64,000 bases of DNA from Pedobacter sp. Leaf250 (GCF_920984735.1 NZ_CAKLBU010000014.1:1-64000), one strand, 5' to 3'; shown: positions 17,410 through 26,879, numbered from the stretch's first letter. The notes: generated by a model from the sequence alone, not told the origin. Numbers and translations are program-made.

Positions 17410-18156
17410 ATGGGCAAATTATTTATTACGCTTGCATTCATATTTATTTCGGCAACGGCATGGCCGCAAGTAACCAATGCCTTAAATAGTTCTTTGAAAA
17501 ATAAGGTATTGGAGCAATTGGGACTAAAACCAGAAGAAATTAATGAGGAATTATATGTTGAAAAAGTTTTGCCATATGCCAAAACGCAAACCGCAATCGT
17601 AATTTGCAAAAACAGAAAAAGTGAGCTTGATAAAAATGACGACAGCTCTTTTGAACTGGATGCATATATTATTATTGCCAATAATATAACTGGCAAAATT
17701 TTGTATAAATATTTCGAAGAAAGCGAATGGATCTCTGATGCAATTATGCTTACAGGTATTACCATCGACACAGGTATTTTCACCTTAAATAATGAAACCC
17801 GGGCTTTTGGTGTTCAAACAAGTTATGCAAATGGCAGTCAGCCAAACCCGCACCACCATACTGATCTTTCCTTATTCGTTCAAAGTAATAAAACGCTTAA
17901 AAAGGTGCTTAATAATTACACCACACAAACGTTTGGTGGCGAATGGGATACGCGTTGCGCTGGCGAATTCGAAGATGTAACTTCCACAATAATCATCGAT
18001 AGGCGCAGTAAATTCAAAAACTTTAACAGTTTAATTATCAAGGATAAAATCACAAAAATCAGAAATACCTTCGTGAATGAAGATTGCGTTGAGAAGAAAA
18101 CTTTTACCCACCGCACCAATAAATTGAAATATAATGGTATGGAATATACTAAATAA
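17410..18156 (+). CDS. Secreted protein of unknown function
   Basis: A 248-aa protein with a signal peptide ending near SATAWPQ. The body has no domain I recognise. It includes a histidine cluster (NPHHHTDLSLF) and a few cysteines in the C-terminal half. It is the first gene behind array (d) and is followed after 25 nt by another exported protein gene, so an operon 17410-18997 is likely. Confidence 0.65.
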   Translation: MGKLFITLAFIFISATAWPQVTNALNSSLKNKVLEQLGLKPEEINEELYVEKVLPYAKTQTAIVICKNRKSELDKNDDSSFELDAYIIIANNITGKILYKYFEESEWISDAIMLTGITIDTGIFTLNNETRAFGVQTSYANGSQPNPHHHTDLSLFVQSNKTLKKVLNNYTTQTFGGEWDTRCAGEFEDVTSTIIIDRRSKFKNFNSLIIKDKITKIRNTFVNEDCVEKKTFTHRTNKLKYNGMEYTK

Positions 18157-18181
18157 TCAATAGGTAAAATTAAAGCTGAAA

Positions 18182-18997
18182 ATGAAACGTTATTTTAAAG
18201 GATGCCTGATTGTAATTGGTGTATTGCTCTTAATACTGGCCGTTTTTGTTGGTTTATTTTGGTGGTCGATGGAGAACAATAAAGCGAATGCCGAGAGTGA
18301 TGCTGAAGAATTATCAAAAGCATGCGATACGGTAAAATACATTACCGAAAATCCATATTTAACGTTTATAAAATTTGTCCCAAAAGAGCTTAAAACTTTA
18401 CGGTTTCAAATTTTAAGAGATGGTAAAATCAGCAATGATACTTTGGTTAAAACATCATTTAACAAAAATTCGGATTTGAGAATAAATTTCCCTTACAAGA
18501 AGTTTTTAAAAACGGATACCATTATATTAACTACCCAAAACCAACTAAAATATTATGTTTCCGGCTATGGCCATTATGCCTATTTACATTACGGAATGTT
18601 TGGTTATGTAGGCTCAAGTGATTGCCGCTTTTCAGAAAACTGCATCATTAACAATCAGGTATCAAGTGGAATAATCGACAAATTTAGTGGTTGGATAAAT
18701 CCAGAAAAATCAAAGCATATCCGTACAATTCCACCTAGCGGTGAAGAATATCAAGCCTTTGTTACCAAGTGTAAAATCAATTTAAAAGAAGCCGAGCAAA
18801 TTTTTATAAACCAAAGAAAAAACGAGCACCTTTATTCTGTGCTTTCTTACGGAATTGAAGTTGGACCAAAGGAAAGCTTTTATGTTTTCGGAGAAGAACG
18901 GGAATCTAACAGAGATCATATCGATATTGTTAAAATTAATACGCGGACAGGTAAGTTCATCAGGTATACCAATTATCCATTCGATAGCGATAGGTAA
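18182..18997 (+). CDS. Single-pass membrane protein of unknown function
   Basis: A 271-aa protein with an N-terminal membrane anchor (about 6-29, YFKGCLIVIGVLLLILAVF) and a largely hydrophilic outer domain with three or four cysteines. No family is recognised. It follows the preceding secreted-protein gene by 25 nt and is probably in the same transcript. Confidence 0.65.
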   Translation: MKRYFKGCLIVIGVLLLILAVFVGLFWWSMENNKANAESDAEELSKACDTVKYITENPYLTFIKFVPKELKTLRFQILRDGKISNDTLVKTSFNKNSDLRINFPYKKFLKTDTIILTTQNQLKYYVSGYGHYAYLHYGMFGYVGSSDCRFSENCIINNQVSSGIIDKFSGWINPEKSKHIRTIPPSGEEYQAFVTKCKINLKEAEQIFINQRKNEHLYSVLSYGIEVGPKESFYVFGEERESNRDHIDIVKINTRTGKFIRYTNYPFDSDR

Positions 18998-19113
18998 GCT
19001 CTTAATATAATTTGAATAATTTAACTGCTTACAAACGAGTGATTAGTTAAGGATTAAATTGTAATCAGCGCTTAAAGGTTTAAAGCAATTTATCTTCCAG
19101 GGATATTAAAATT

Positions 19114-19428
19114 ATGAAGAATAAAATTTATCAATATGTAATTATCCGGCTGTTGATATTAACATTTGGACTTCTAATAATTTATCGTTTCGCCATTTAT
19201 TTGCTGCCCAAAAACATTCGGGAAGATCAATTTTCTTTCATTGGCGAAATAAATTTAATAGTGAATTTAAGCCTTGCCTTCTACATTGCTTTTAGTGGTT
19301 TTATTTATTTCGAATACTTAAAATTTAAAATAAATCGCCAGGCCGAATTAAAGAAAATGGCAGTGGTTACTCTAGTTATTAATTTAGTAATGGTACTTAT
19401 CTTACTTTTTTTATCCTTTAATTTATAA
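19114..19428 (+). CDS. Small three-TM protein
   Basis: A 104-aa protein with three predicted membrane segments (about 10-30, 45-67 and 82-102). The family is not recognised. Its stop codon overlaps the start of the next gene by one base (TAATG), so translation of the two is probably coupled. Confidence 0.6.
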   Translation: MKNKIYQYVIIRLLILTFGLLIIYRFAIYLLPKNIREDQFSFIGEINLIVNLSLAFYIAFSGFIYFEYLKFKINRQAELKKMAVVTLVINLVMVLILLFLSFNL

Positions 19429-20093
19429 TGAAGTCTCTCAAAATTAAATCCATTATTAAATGGTTATTCCTGGCAGCTGTAGTCGGTTTTGCTGTTGTTT
19501 TCATTACCAGTTATTCTATAAAATTCAAAACCGAAAATTATATTTATTCTGATATTAAGAATGTTCCTAAAACTAAGGTTGCTATTATTTTTGGCGCTGG
19601 CATTAGAAATAATAAACCCAGCAAATACTTAAAAGATAGGTTAGATGCAGGTATTTCATTGTTAAAAAACAATAAAGTTGATAAGCTTTTACTTTCTGGC
19701 GATAACGGCAGAGATGAATATGATGAGCTAACCGTAATGAAATTGTACTGTTATGAAAATGGAGTAGATACCACTAAAATTTATATCGATTATGCTGGTT
19801 TTGATAGCTATTCCACTATGTATCGGGCAAAGCAAATTTTTAAGGTCGATACAGCAATCCTGGTTACTCAAAAATATCATTTGAATCGGTGTATTTATAT
19901 TGGAAATAAACTTGGGATAAAATGTTATGGTTATAATGCCAACACAGGAATTTATAAAGGTTATAAATATTATGCTTTCAGAGAAAATTTCTCTTTAACA
20001 AAATCAACTTTAGATATACTGCGACATAGAAAACCAAAATACCTGGGAAATGCGGTTGATATTAATGGACCATCTAATTATACGAAAGAGTAA
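19428..20093 (+). CDS. SanA/YdcF-type DUF218 membrane protein
   Basis: A 221-aa protein with an N-terminal membrane helix (about 12-30) and a DUF218 domain. Motifs are AIIFGAGIRNNKPSKYLKDR, KLLLSGDNG, DSYSTMYRAKQIF and ILVTQKYHLNRCIYIG. Relatives include SanA and ElyC, which affect envelope integrity and drug exclusion in enterobacteria. The biochemical activity is not settled. It is coupled by a TAATG junction to the small membrane protein before it and closes the accessory block. Confidence 0.85.
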   Translation: MKSLKIKSIIKWLFLAAVVGFAVVFITSYSIKFKTENYIYSDIKNVPKTKVAIIFGAGIRNNKPSKYLKDRLDAGISLLKNNKVDKLLLSGDNGRDEYDELTVMKLYCYENGVDTTKIYIDYAGFDSYSTMYRAKQIFKVDTAILVTQKYHLNRCIYIGNKLGIKCYGYNANTGIYKGYKYYAFRENFSLTKSTLDILRHRKPKYLGNAVDINGPSNYTKE

Positions 20094-20370
20094 TCTTGCG
20101 AGCTGGAGTGTTTAGTAGACAAAAAACTACTAATGAGCACCGTAAATAATCCTTCATTGACTTTTACACATTTCACAAAACTGAAATTATACCTAAGCAT
20201 TTAATTATCAATAATTTAAAACATCATACTAATTTTTCTAATGCACTGATTTCTTCATGTTTTTTGCTTAAGCTTTTCATTTTGGCACAACCATTGTAAA
20301 CGGGTTGTTACATTTTAACTAACCGAATTCGTTGTCTACCGCAGCAAATTCAAAATTGAAAAACATAATT

Positions 20371-20742
20371 ATGAAAAAGACAGTTCAAATTTTCAGCATG
20401 CTTTTAATAGCATTAACAGTAATGGTTTCGTGTAAAAAAGATACCGATCCAGCCGATAGAGATTTTTTTGTAGGCACTTATAGAGGAACAGTTTCTTACA
20501 GTAAAGGCGATACAAAAATAAATAGTACCGATGGTAGAGTAACTGTAACTAAAGTTGATGATACCTATAGTTTTTTCTTTGGCAATAACATTCCTGATAT
20601 CACAGGAGTAAAATTCCAGGAAAGTGGCAATACTTACATTAGTGTTGGAACTGGTGTTATAGGCATTACAATTGATGCCAGCACTTTGAAAATTGGTGTT
20701 TCCAATTCGAATGGTACATGGACGGCAAATGCCACCAGATAA
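20371..20742 (+). CDS. Small lipoprotein
   Basis: A 123-aa protein. The ATG at 20371 is preferred because it gives a clean lipoprotein signal with lipobox VMVSC (Cys about residue 22); a TTG at 20332 would put 13 hydrophilic residues in front of it. The mature part (about 100 aa) is rich in Thr, Ser, Gly and Val, as in a small beta-structured domain. The family is not recognised. A strong terminator follows. The gap before it (20094-20370) holds only TTAGTAG (20112-20118) paired with CTACTAA (20127-20133), without a T-run. Confidence 0.7.
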   Translation: MKKTVQIFSMLLIALTVMVSCKKDTDPADRDFFVGTYRGTVSYSKGDTKINSTDGRVTVTKVDDTYSFFFGNNIPDITGVKFQESGNTYISVGTGVIGITIDASTLKIGVSNSNGTWTANATR

Positions 20743-20756
20743 TTTAAAACTTTATA

Positions 20757-20789
20757 AAATCCCGGCCCTGGTCGGGATTTTTTTTTGCT
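20757..20789 (+). terminator. Terminator after small lipoprotein gene
   Basis: AAATCCCG (20757-20764) pairs with CGGGATTT (20773-20780) and is followed by an uninterrupted T-run. Confidence 0.9.
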
Positions 20790-20800
20790 CCGTTTTTAGC

Positions 20801-20808
20801 TAGCTTTA
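20801..20808 (+). promoter_or_regulatory. -7 box directly before the Crp-family gene
   Basis: TAGCTTTA lies 4 nt before the ATG at 20813. A transcript starting at the usual distance would begin at or beside the start codon. Confidence 0.45.
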
Positions 20809-20812
20809 CCAA

Positions 20813-21382
20813 ATGAGTGCTGAGTTAAGAAAACATATTGAAGAAATCGTTCCGCTTACCGATCAGGAGTTTGACTTTATCAACAATCATTTTAAAACCA
20901 AAAGTTTAAAAAAGCACCAATATTTAATACAGGAAGATGAGTTTGTTAAAAACATTTACTTTGTTGTTAAAGGGTTATTAAAAGCAACCTACACCGACAT
21001 CAATGGAAAAGAATATATCATACAGTTTGCCATGGAAAACTGGTGGATTTCTGATTTTCAGGCCTTTTACAATGAAACCAAATCGATAACAAATATTACC
21101 TGCTTAGAAAATGTAGAACTTCTTTACATCAGCAAAGCACATTTGGATAAAATTTGCAGTGAAAGCCATAAAATGGAACATTTTTTCAGAGTTAAGAACA
21201 GTTCGGGTTATGTGGCATTACAACAGCGAATTTTATCATTGTTAAGTACCCATCCAAAAGAAAGATTCGAACAATTCACACATCAATATCCACAACTCTT
21301 ACAAAGGGTTTCTAAAACCATAATTGCAGCTTACTTAGGCATTTCTCGAGAAACGTTAAGCAGACTTTCGAGTAAATTGTGA
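20813..21382 (+). CDS. Crp/Fnr-family transcriptional regulator
   Basis: A 189-aa protein with a cyclic-nucleotide-binding-like beta-barrel (about 10-120; YLIQEDEFVKNIYFVVKGLLK) and a C-terminal winged-helix segment (about 145-189) with TIIAAYLGISRETLSRLSSK as recognition helix. The Arg/Ser phosphate-cassette residues of true cAMP binders are not evident, so the ligand is unknown. Such regulators in Bacteroidota often stand beside a target gene. Here the next gene, a PfpI-like protein, lies 84 nt downstream on the same strand and may be regulated by it. Confidence 0.88.
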   Translation: MSAELRKHIEEIVPLTDQEFDFINNHFKTKSLKKHQYLIQEDEFVKNIYFVVKGLLKATYTDINGKEYIIQFAMENWWISDFQAFYNETKSITNITCLENVELLYISKAHLDKICSESHKMEHFFRVKNSSGYVALQQRILSLLSTHPKERFEQFTHQYPQLLQRVSKTIIAAYLGISRETLSRLSSKL

Positions 21383-21466
21383 TTTGGCGCACAGAAAATT
21401 AGTGATTCAAATCCTTTACTACCGTTAAGCATTCGCCTAAGTTTGTAGTACAATTTAATTAAAGAT

Positions 21467-22144
21467 ATGAACAAGAAAGTTTTATTCGTGCTTACGAGCC
21501 ACGACGAATTAGGAAATACTGGATTAAAAACAGGTTTTTGGTCAGAAGAATTAGCGGCCCCATATTATACTTTAACCGATAAAGGCGTTGATGTTGTTTT
21601 GGCATCTGTAAAAGGTGGTCAGCCACCAATCGACCCGAAAAGTGAAGATCCCTCATTTCAAACCGATACAACCAGAAGAATGGATAAAGACTCTGTTCTT
21701 TTAGAAAAACTAAAAAATACGGCTCCATTAACAGAAGTTAAAATGGAAGATTATGATGCCGTATTTTATCCAGGAGGTCATGGTCCACTTTGGGATTTGG
21801 CCGAAAGTGCTGTTTCACAAAAATTAATAGTAGACTTTTACGAAGCCAATAAACCTGTAGCTTTTGTTTGTCATGCTCCAGGCGTTTTAAAAGATGTGAA
21901 AGTAGGTGGAGAATATTTGGTAAAAAATAAAAAAGTAACAGGCTTTACCAATACAGAAGAAGATGCCGTTCAACTTACCAATGTTGTGCCTTTTCTGGTT
22001 GAAGATGTATTAAAGAAAAATGGTGGTCTTTACAGTAAAATAGACGATTGGAATCCTTATGCTGTAGTTGATGGTTTATTGATTACTGGTCAAAACCCAG
22101 CATCATCAGAAAAAGTAGCCGAAGAATTATTGAAATTAATATAA
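21467..22144 (+). CDS. DJ-1/PfpI-family protein (Hsp31-like)
   Basis: A 225-aa protein of the type 1 glutamine amidotransferase-like fold. It shows VLFVLTSHDELGNTGLKTGF, EDYDAVFYPGGHGPLWDLAE and the nucleophile Cys135 in PVAFVCHAPGVL. Family members act as chaperones, deglycases or glyoxalase III-like enzymes in the cytosol. Sequence alone does not decide between these. It lies behind a Crp-type regulator gene and is monocistronic as far as visible. Confidence 0.9.
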   Translation: MNKKVLFVLTSHDELGNTGLKTGFWSEELAAPYYTLTDKGVDVVLASVKGGQPPIDPKSEDPSFQTDTTRRMDKDSVLLEKLKNTAPLTEVKMEDYDAVFYPGGHGPLWDLAESAVSQKLIVDFYEANKPVAFVCHAPGVLKDVKVGGEYLVKNKKVTGFTNTEEDAVQLTNVVPFLVEDVLKKNGGLYSKIDDWNPYAVVDGLLITGQNPASSEKVAEELLKLI

Positions 22145-22193
22145 TCAATATCATAGTGCATGGGTTGCAAAAACGCCATGCACTATTTTATTT

Positions 22194-22454
22194 TTAAATA
22201 ATAAATCCGTCTTCTTCTTCGTCATCAGCTTCGGGCACATATTTCTCAATGGCCTGCCCAATGGCATTTACTTCTTCATCTTCCTCAAAAATCGGAAGTT
22301 CTGTTTTGTAATCCATTTTTAACCAAATAGAGGAAGTATCTCTCTGAATCTGAATGTATTCCTTTCCATCTTTAAAAATGGTATAAGAATCGTTTCCCTC
22401 TGGGAAAACCGAATAATTTACTGGTCCTATTTCTATATCGAATGGTTCTTGCAT
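22194..22454 (-). CDS. Conserved small acidic protein
   Basis: An 86-aa protein starting MQEPFDIEIGPVNYSVFP. The ATG at 22454 is chosen because a TATCTTTG -7 box covers the TTG codon 18 nt upstream that would otherwise extend the frame. The protein is beta-rich in its first 55 residues and ends in an acidic tail (PEADDEEEDGFII). No membrane segment or signal is present, so it is probably cytosolic. The function is unknown. Confidence 0.65.
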   Translation of the reverse strand: MQEPFDIEIGPVNYSVFPEGNDSYTIFKDGKEYIQIQRDTSSIWLKMDYKTELPIFEEDEEVNAIGQAIEKYVPEADDEEEDGFII

Positions 22455-22469
22455 GGCTAATTTTTTCTT

Positions 22470-22477
22470 CAAAGATA
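22470..22477 (-). promoter_or_regulatory. -7 box of the small acidic protein gene
   Basis: TATCTTTG on the minus strand, 15 nt before the chosen ATG. It is a perfect match to TAnnTTTG and decides the start. Confidence 0.6.
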
Positions 22478-22513
22478 AAGTTTTAATGAAATAATTGTTG
22501 GCTGCGACTAATG

Positions 22514-22620
22514 TTTTGGAAATGAATGGTCCTGTTTTTCATGGCGGCTTGCGGCCCCGCTTTTCGCTGCAACAAAAGCAGAGAAAGCTTTTGGTTTCCG
22601 CTGCAATCGGGTTTATAAAC
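22514..22620 (-). repeat. Dispersed AAACCCGAT-family element, copy 2
   Basis: On the minus strand it begins GTTTATAAACCCGATTGCAG and ends ACCATTCATTTCCAAAA. It aligns along its length with the copy at 27140-27239, sharing the ends, a CCATGG-like centre and a CCCGC/GCGGG box. The rest of the gap 22473-22845 shows nothing else supportable. Confidence 0.75.
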
Positions 22621-22845
22621 AGCGTAAATTTACTTAGCTAATAAATACCTGCACCACGCCAGTATTCATCCGATATTTAAAACGAAAAACCTAATGCAAG
22701 TGCTTTTTAAAAAAATAATCGGAAACACAGATGGAGTATAATGGAGAAATGCAATTGCCGTTAACCAAAAAATTACTTCCTATTGTTTAAAAATTGCCTC
22801 AATTGTACTACTTTACACCAAACATTTTACGGTTAAGATTAGAAG

Positions 22846-24228
22846 ATGAAGTTAACGTTTTGGGGCGCTGCACAACAGGTAACAGGAAGTATGCACCTAC
22901 TCGAAGTTGGGCATTATAAAATATTGATAGATTGTGGTTTAGATTATGAAAAGGAAACCTATCAGGAAGAAAACCAACAATTTCCTTTCGATCCTGCCGA
23001 TATAAACCTGGTTATTTTAACCCATGCCCACATTGATCATTCTGGAAATTTACCCACTTTGGTGCGGCTCGGTTTTGATGGTCAAGTACTTTGCACAGCA
23101 CCAACAGCCGATTTAACATCTATTTTACTGTTCGATTCTGTTGAACTTTTTTTAAGAAAACAAAGTCGTAAACCCCGTACTAAACGCGGTAACTTCAGCG
23201 GACCAAAACCTTTGTATTTGCACAAGCATGTGATGGATACAATCGAACGTTTTGTAACGATCGCATTCAATAAACCTTTTAAAATTAACGGCGATATCAG
23301 CTTAACTTTTATTCCTGTTGGGCATTTACTGGGTGCTGCTGCCGCAGTTTTAACCGTTAATGATAATGGGGAAGAAAAGAAAATTGCTTTTTCGGGCGAC
23401 ATCGGCCGAGAGCATTATCCTGTTTTGGTAAAACCAGAGCCCATTCCTGAAGTAGATTATTTTATTTGCGAATCTACTTATGGTGGGCGCTATCATACAA
23501 AAGACCAAACTCTAGAAGAACGCTTGGTAAAAGAAATTACCGAAGCTTGTATTAAAACCCCCGGAAGGTTAATTATCCCGGCTTTTAGTATTGGCAGAAC
23601 CCAGTCGCTGGTTTTTGCTTTGAATCAAATTTTCACCAAAAGACTTTTACCGCCAATACAGATTTTTGTTGATAGCCCCATGGCTATCCAGGCCACTGAT
23701 GTTTACCGTAAACACCATAACCTGGTGAATCAGGAAGCAAAAGATTTCTATAAAACCATGGGTGATGAATTTGAATTTGAGCATCTGGCATACGTTCAAA
23801 CCATGAAAGAAAGTAAGGATGTTTCCAATTATTTCGACCCGTGCATCATTATCTCATCAGCTGGAATGTTAGAAGGCGGCCGAATTCAGGATCATCTTTA
23901 TTACAATATTCAAAACTACTATTGCACCATTCTTTTCATTGGTTATTGCGCTAAAGGAACATTGGGTTATAAGCTTTTAAGCGGTGCGCCCATTGTAAGA
24001 ATTAAGGATCGTGAGTTGATGGTGTATGCTACCATTCGCCAAACCGATTTATTGAGTGGCCATGGCGATCATGATGATTTGATTAGAACAGTGAAACAAA
24101 CAGGACAACCAAAAAAAGTTTTTCTGGTTCATGGAGAAGATAAGAGCTTAAGAAGTCTGGCAACAGCTTTAAGCGAAGATGGATTTAATGTGGTTGCGCC
24201 AGAAAGAGGTGAGGTTTTTGAGATTTAA
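22846..24228 (+). CDS. Beta-CASP metallo-beta-lactamase exonuclease family protein
   Basis: A 460-aa protein with the full metallo-beta-lactamase/beta-CASP/RMMBL order of mRNA 3'-end processing nuclease relatives. The metal motif is LTHAHIDHSGNLP. Later motifs are VGHLLGAA, FSGDIGRE, CESTYGGR, the beta-CASP segment IIPAFSIGRTQSLVFAL with VDSPMA, then SSAGMLEGGRIQDHL, SGHGDHDDL and KVFLVHGED. It is cytosolic and probably an RNA-processing or RNA-decay nuclease; the substrate is unknown. The length is typical. Confidence 0.93.
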   Translation: MKLTFWGAAQQVTGSMHLLEVGHYKILIDCGLDYEKETYQEENQQFPFDPADINLVILTHAHIDHSGNLPTLVRLGFDGQVLCTAPTADLTSILLFDSVELFLRKQSRKPRTKRGNFSGPKPLYLHKHVMDTIERFVTIAFNKPFKINGDISLTFIPVGHLLGAAAAVLTVNDNGEEKKIAFSGDIGREHYPVLVKPEPIPEVDYFICESTYGGRYHTKDQTLEERLVKEITEACIKTPGRLIIPAFSIGRTQSLVFALNQIFTKRLLPPIQIFVDSPMAIQATDVYRKHHNLVNQEAKDFYKTMGDEFEFEHLAYVQTMKESKDVSNYFDPCIIISSAGMLEGGRIQDHLYYNIQNYYCTILFIGYCAKGTLGYKLLSGAPIVRIKDRELMVYATIRQTDLLSGHGDHDDLIRTVKQTGQPKKVFLVHGEDKSLRSLATALSEDGFNVVAPERGEVFEI

Positions 24229-24280
24229 TTTAGTTCAATTGTTCATTAGTCATTAGGCGAGTAGTCATAAATATCGCATC

Positions 24281-24350
24281 ATTGCGAGGCACGAAGCAAT
24301 CTAAACGAAAGGTACAATCCAAATTTTGAGATTGCTTCGTGCCTCGAAAT
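24281..24350. repeat. Hairpin repeat of the GATTGCTTCGTGCCTCG family
   Basis: ATTGCGAGGCACGAAGCAAT (from 24281) and ATTGCTTCGTGCCTCGAAAT (to 24350) form a near-perfect 20-bp inverted repeat around about 30 nt. The same arm occurs once at 25723-25748 and as a perfect pair at 31275-31351. Confidence 0.85.
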
Positions 24351-24418
24351 GAAGATGAATAGAAATTCCATCCTCCATTTCCCCTCTTACATCTTCCATT
24401 TCCCTTTTACATCTTCCT

Positions 24419-25666
24419 TCAAACCCTCACTTGCCCTTCACCTCTAACCACCCATTTATAACTTGTTAACTCCTCCAAGCCCATTGGACCGCGGGCATGA
24501 AGTTTTTGTGTACTTATACCAATTTCTGCGCCTAAACCAAACTGTGCGCCATCTGTAAAGCCTGTTGAGGCATTTGCATAAACCGCAGCTGCATCAACCT
24601 CATTTAAAAACCGAGTGATGTTTTCAGCATCTTCCGAGATAATGGCTTCGCTATGTTTTGAACTGTAATTTGCAATGTGATTTAAAGCCTCGTCTAAATC
24701 TTGAACAACTTTAACAGCCAGTTTTAATGATAAAAATTCCGTTCCGAAATGTTCTTCTGTTGCTTGCTTTAATAATGCTTCAGGATATGAGGATTGTAGG
24801 GTTTCGTAACTTCTTTCATCAGCAAAAAGCTCAACACTACCATCTGCTAATGGTGCTAATAGTTCAGGTAAGTCAGCTAACCTAGTTGCATTAATTAATA
24901 AGCAATCAAGCGAATTACAAACACTCACTCTTCTTGTTTTGGCATTGAAAATAATCGCTTTCCCTTTTTCTAAATCACCAGATTCATCGAAATAAGTGTG
25001 AACTATTCCGGCACCTGTTTCAATTACCGGAATCTTGCTGTTCTCGCGAACATAGTTAATTAACGACTGGCTTCCGCGTGGAATCAGCACATCAACAAAA
25101 CCTCTGGCTTCGAGTAAAGCTTCTGTTGCAGCTCTTTCTGCTGGCAATAAAGTCAAAACATCTGGATTAATTTCATGCTTTGCCAAAACACTATGGATTA
25201 CTTTTGCAATCGCCAAATTTGAAAACTCGGCATCGCTTCCGCCTTTTAAAACGGCCACATTTCCAGTTTTAAAACATAATGAAAATACATCGGCAGTAAC
25301 ATTTGGCCGAGCTTCATAAATTACACCAACCACACCCAGCGGCACACGCACTTTTTGAATCTGAAGCTTATTTTCTAAAATTTTATCAGATAGAATTTCG
25401 CCTAGCGGACTGGTTAGGTTAACTACATTCTTGATATCACCAGCAATATCGGCGATGCGCTGGGCAGTTAATTTTAGTCGATCATATTTTGGATCTTCAA
25501 CGGGCATTTTAGCAAGGTCTTTGATATTTTCAGCTAGAATATCTTCCGCATGTAAAGCTAAAGCATCAGCCAAATCAGCCAAAACAGCATTTGTTTTTTC
25601 CTTGCTTAAGCCAATCAATGTACGACTTGCTTGTTGCGCCTTTTCGAAGTATGGTTTGTAATTCAT
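24419..25666 (-). CDS. proA: Gamma-glutamyl phosphate reductase ProA
   Basis: Reduces gamma-glutamyl phosphate to glutamate semialdehyde with NADPH, the second step of proline synthesis in the cytosol. The 415 residues show the aldehyde-dehydrogenase-like fold with VPLGVVGVIYEARPNVT, LKGGSDAEFSN, IPRGSQSLINYV, the active-site Cys in RRVSVCNSLDCLL, and GPMGLEELTSYKW at the C-terminus. The length is normal. It lies downstream of proB on the same strand, 133 nt away; a half copy of a hairpin repeat sits between them. Confidence 0.97.
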   Translation of the reverse strand: MNYKPYFEKAQQASRTLIGLSKEKTNAVLADLADALALHAEDILAENIKDLAKMPVEDPKYDRLKLTAQRIADIAGDIKNVVNLTSPLGEILSDKILENKLQIQKVRVPLGVVGVIYEARPNVTADVFSLCFKTGNVAVLKGGSDAEFSNLAIAKVIHSVLAKHEINPDVLTLLPAERAATEALLEARGFVDVLIPRGSQSLINYVRENSKIPVIETGAGIVHTYFDESGDLEKGKAIIFNAKTRRVSVCNSLDCLLINATRLADLPELLAPLADGSVELFADERSYETLQSSYPEALLKQATEEHFGTEFLSLKLAVKVVQDLDEALNHIANYSSKHSEAIISEDAENITRFLNEVDAAAVYANASTGFTDGAQFGLGAEIGISTQKLHARGPMGLEELTSYKWVVRGEGQVRV

Positions 25667-25722
25667 TTTTTAGTATCTGGTAGCGAGAATCAAGTATAAA
25701 GACTGGTGTTTGCAAAGCATTA

Positions 25723-25748
25723 AGATTGCTTCGTACCTCGCAATGACG
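25723..25748. repeat. Single arm of the GATTGCTTCGTGCCTCG hairpin repeat
   Basis: AGATTGCTTCGTACCTCGCA followed by ATGACG matches the right arm at 31326-31351 with one difference. No matching left arm is present within the gap, so this is a half element inserted between proB and proA. Confidence 0.75.
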
Positions 25749-25799
25749 ATAGTATAAAACTTCCCCATGGCTTTAGTCTTTATGCTTTAGTCTTTCAGC

Positions 25800-26879
25800 T
25801 TAAATCGCCGAGTAAAAATAATCATAATGCACCAGTGGTTTTTGTTTCTTCTGCCCAATTCTTTCTTTTGCTTTATCCGAACTGTATTCTGCTATGCCTA
25901 AACCAATTAACTGGTTTTTTTCATCAACAATTTTAATGATATCGCCTTTCAAAAAATCAGATTGTATTTCGATAATTCCAACGGGCAACAAACTTGTCGC
26001 TTTGCCAGAAGTTAAAACACTTTTAGCACCATCGTTTAGTTTTACTATTCCTGTGGCAGAAGTTTCGGAATGGGCAATCCATTTCTTTTTCCCTGATTTC
26101 GTTTTTTCAGGAACAAACCGAGTATGTACAATTTCATTATTCAGCAAAGAGGTGAGCACATGATCGGTTGTTCCGTTGGCAATGTGGACGGTAATTCCAA
26201 GTTTAGCCACTTTCTGAGACATGGTCGATTTCGTAACCATCCCTCCTCGGCCAAATGATGATTTACCCGTTTGAATAAAAGAGGCCAGATTAGATACAGC
26301 TCCTGTAATTTCCTGAATCACTTCTGATCCTTCCACCTTCGGGTCGCCATTGTAAATTCCATTAACATTTGATAAGATGATCAAAGCATCGGCATTTAAC
26401 ATGGAGGCAATTAAACCTGCCAGTTCATCGTTATCGGTAAACATTAATTCAGTTACCGAAACCACATCATTTTCGTTAACCACCGGAATTACATCATTTT
26501 GCAGCAAAATGTGCATACAGTTTTTCATGTTAAGGTAATGTGCCCGATCGCGAAAATCCTCTTTGGTTACCAACACCTGCGCACATTTAATTTGATGTGG
26601 TTCAAAAAAATTGGAGTAGGTATTAATCAATTTTACCTGACCAATAGCGGCCAATAGTTGTCGCGTGGTAACAGCATCTTGCTTTTCTGAAACCTTAATT
26701 AAACTTCTGCCCGAAGCTACAGCGCCAGAAGAAACCAAAATCACTTCTATCCCTTGCTTTTTAATTTCAGCCAGCTGATTAACCAAATGCTGAATTCGTG
26801 ATTCATCAGGCAAGCCATTTGGCTGTGTAATTACGTTCGACCCAACTTTAACAACTATTCTTTTGTAACCTAATTTCAT
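25800..26879 (-). CDS. proB: Glutamate 5-kinase ProB
   Basis: Phosphorylates glutamate with ATP, the first step of proline synthesis. It has an amino-acid kinase domain with KRIVVKVGSNVI, LVSSGAVASGR, VVNENDVVSV, DNDELAGLIA and SSFGRGGMVTKS. A C-terminal PUA-like domain (about 275-359) contains GDIIKIVDEKNQLIGLG. The ATG at 26879 gives MKLGYKRIVVKVGSN, the usual N-terminus; a TTG at 26921 would add 14 residues and is less likely. The product is 359 aa. proA follows on the same strand. Confidence 0.95.
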   Translation of the reverse strand: MKLGYKRIVVKVGSNVITQPNGLPDESRIQHLVNQLAEIKKQGIEVILVSSGAVASGRSLIKVSEKQDAVTTRQLLAAIGQVKLINTYSNFFEPHQIKCAQVLVTKEDFRDRAHYLNMKNCMHILLQNDVIPVVNENDVVSVTELMFTDNDELAGLIASMLNADALIILSNVNGIYNGDPKVEGSEVIQEITGAVSNLASFIQTGKSSFGRGGMVTKSTMSQKVAKLGITVHIANGTTDHVLTSLLNNEIVHTRFVPEKTKSGKKKWIAHSETSATGIVKLNDGAKSVLTSGKATSLLPVGIIEIQSDFLKGDIIKIVDEKNQLIGLGIAEYSSDKAKERIGQKKQKPLVHYDYFYSAI

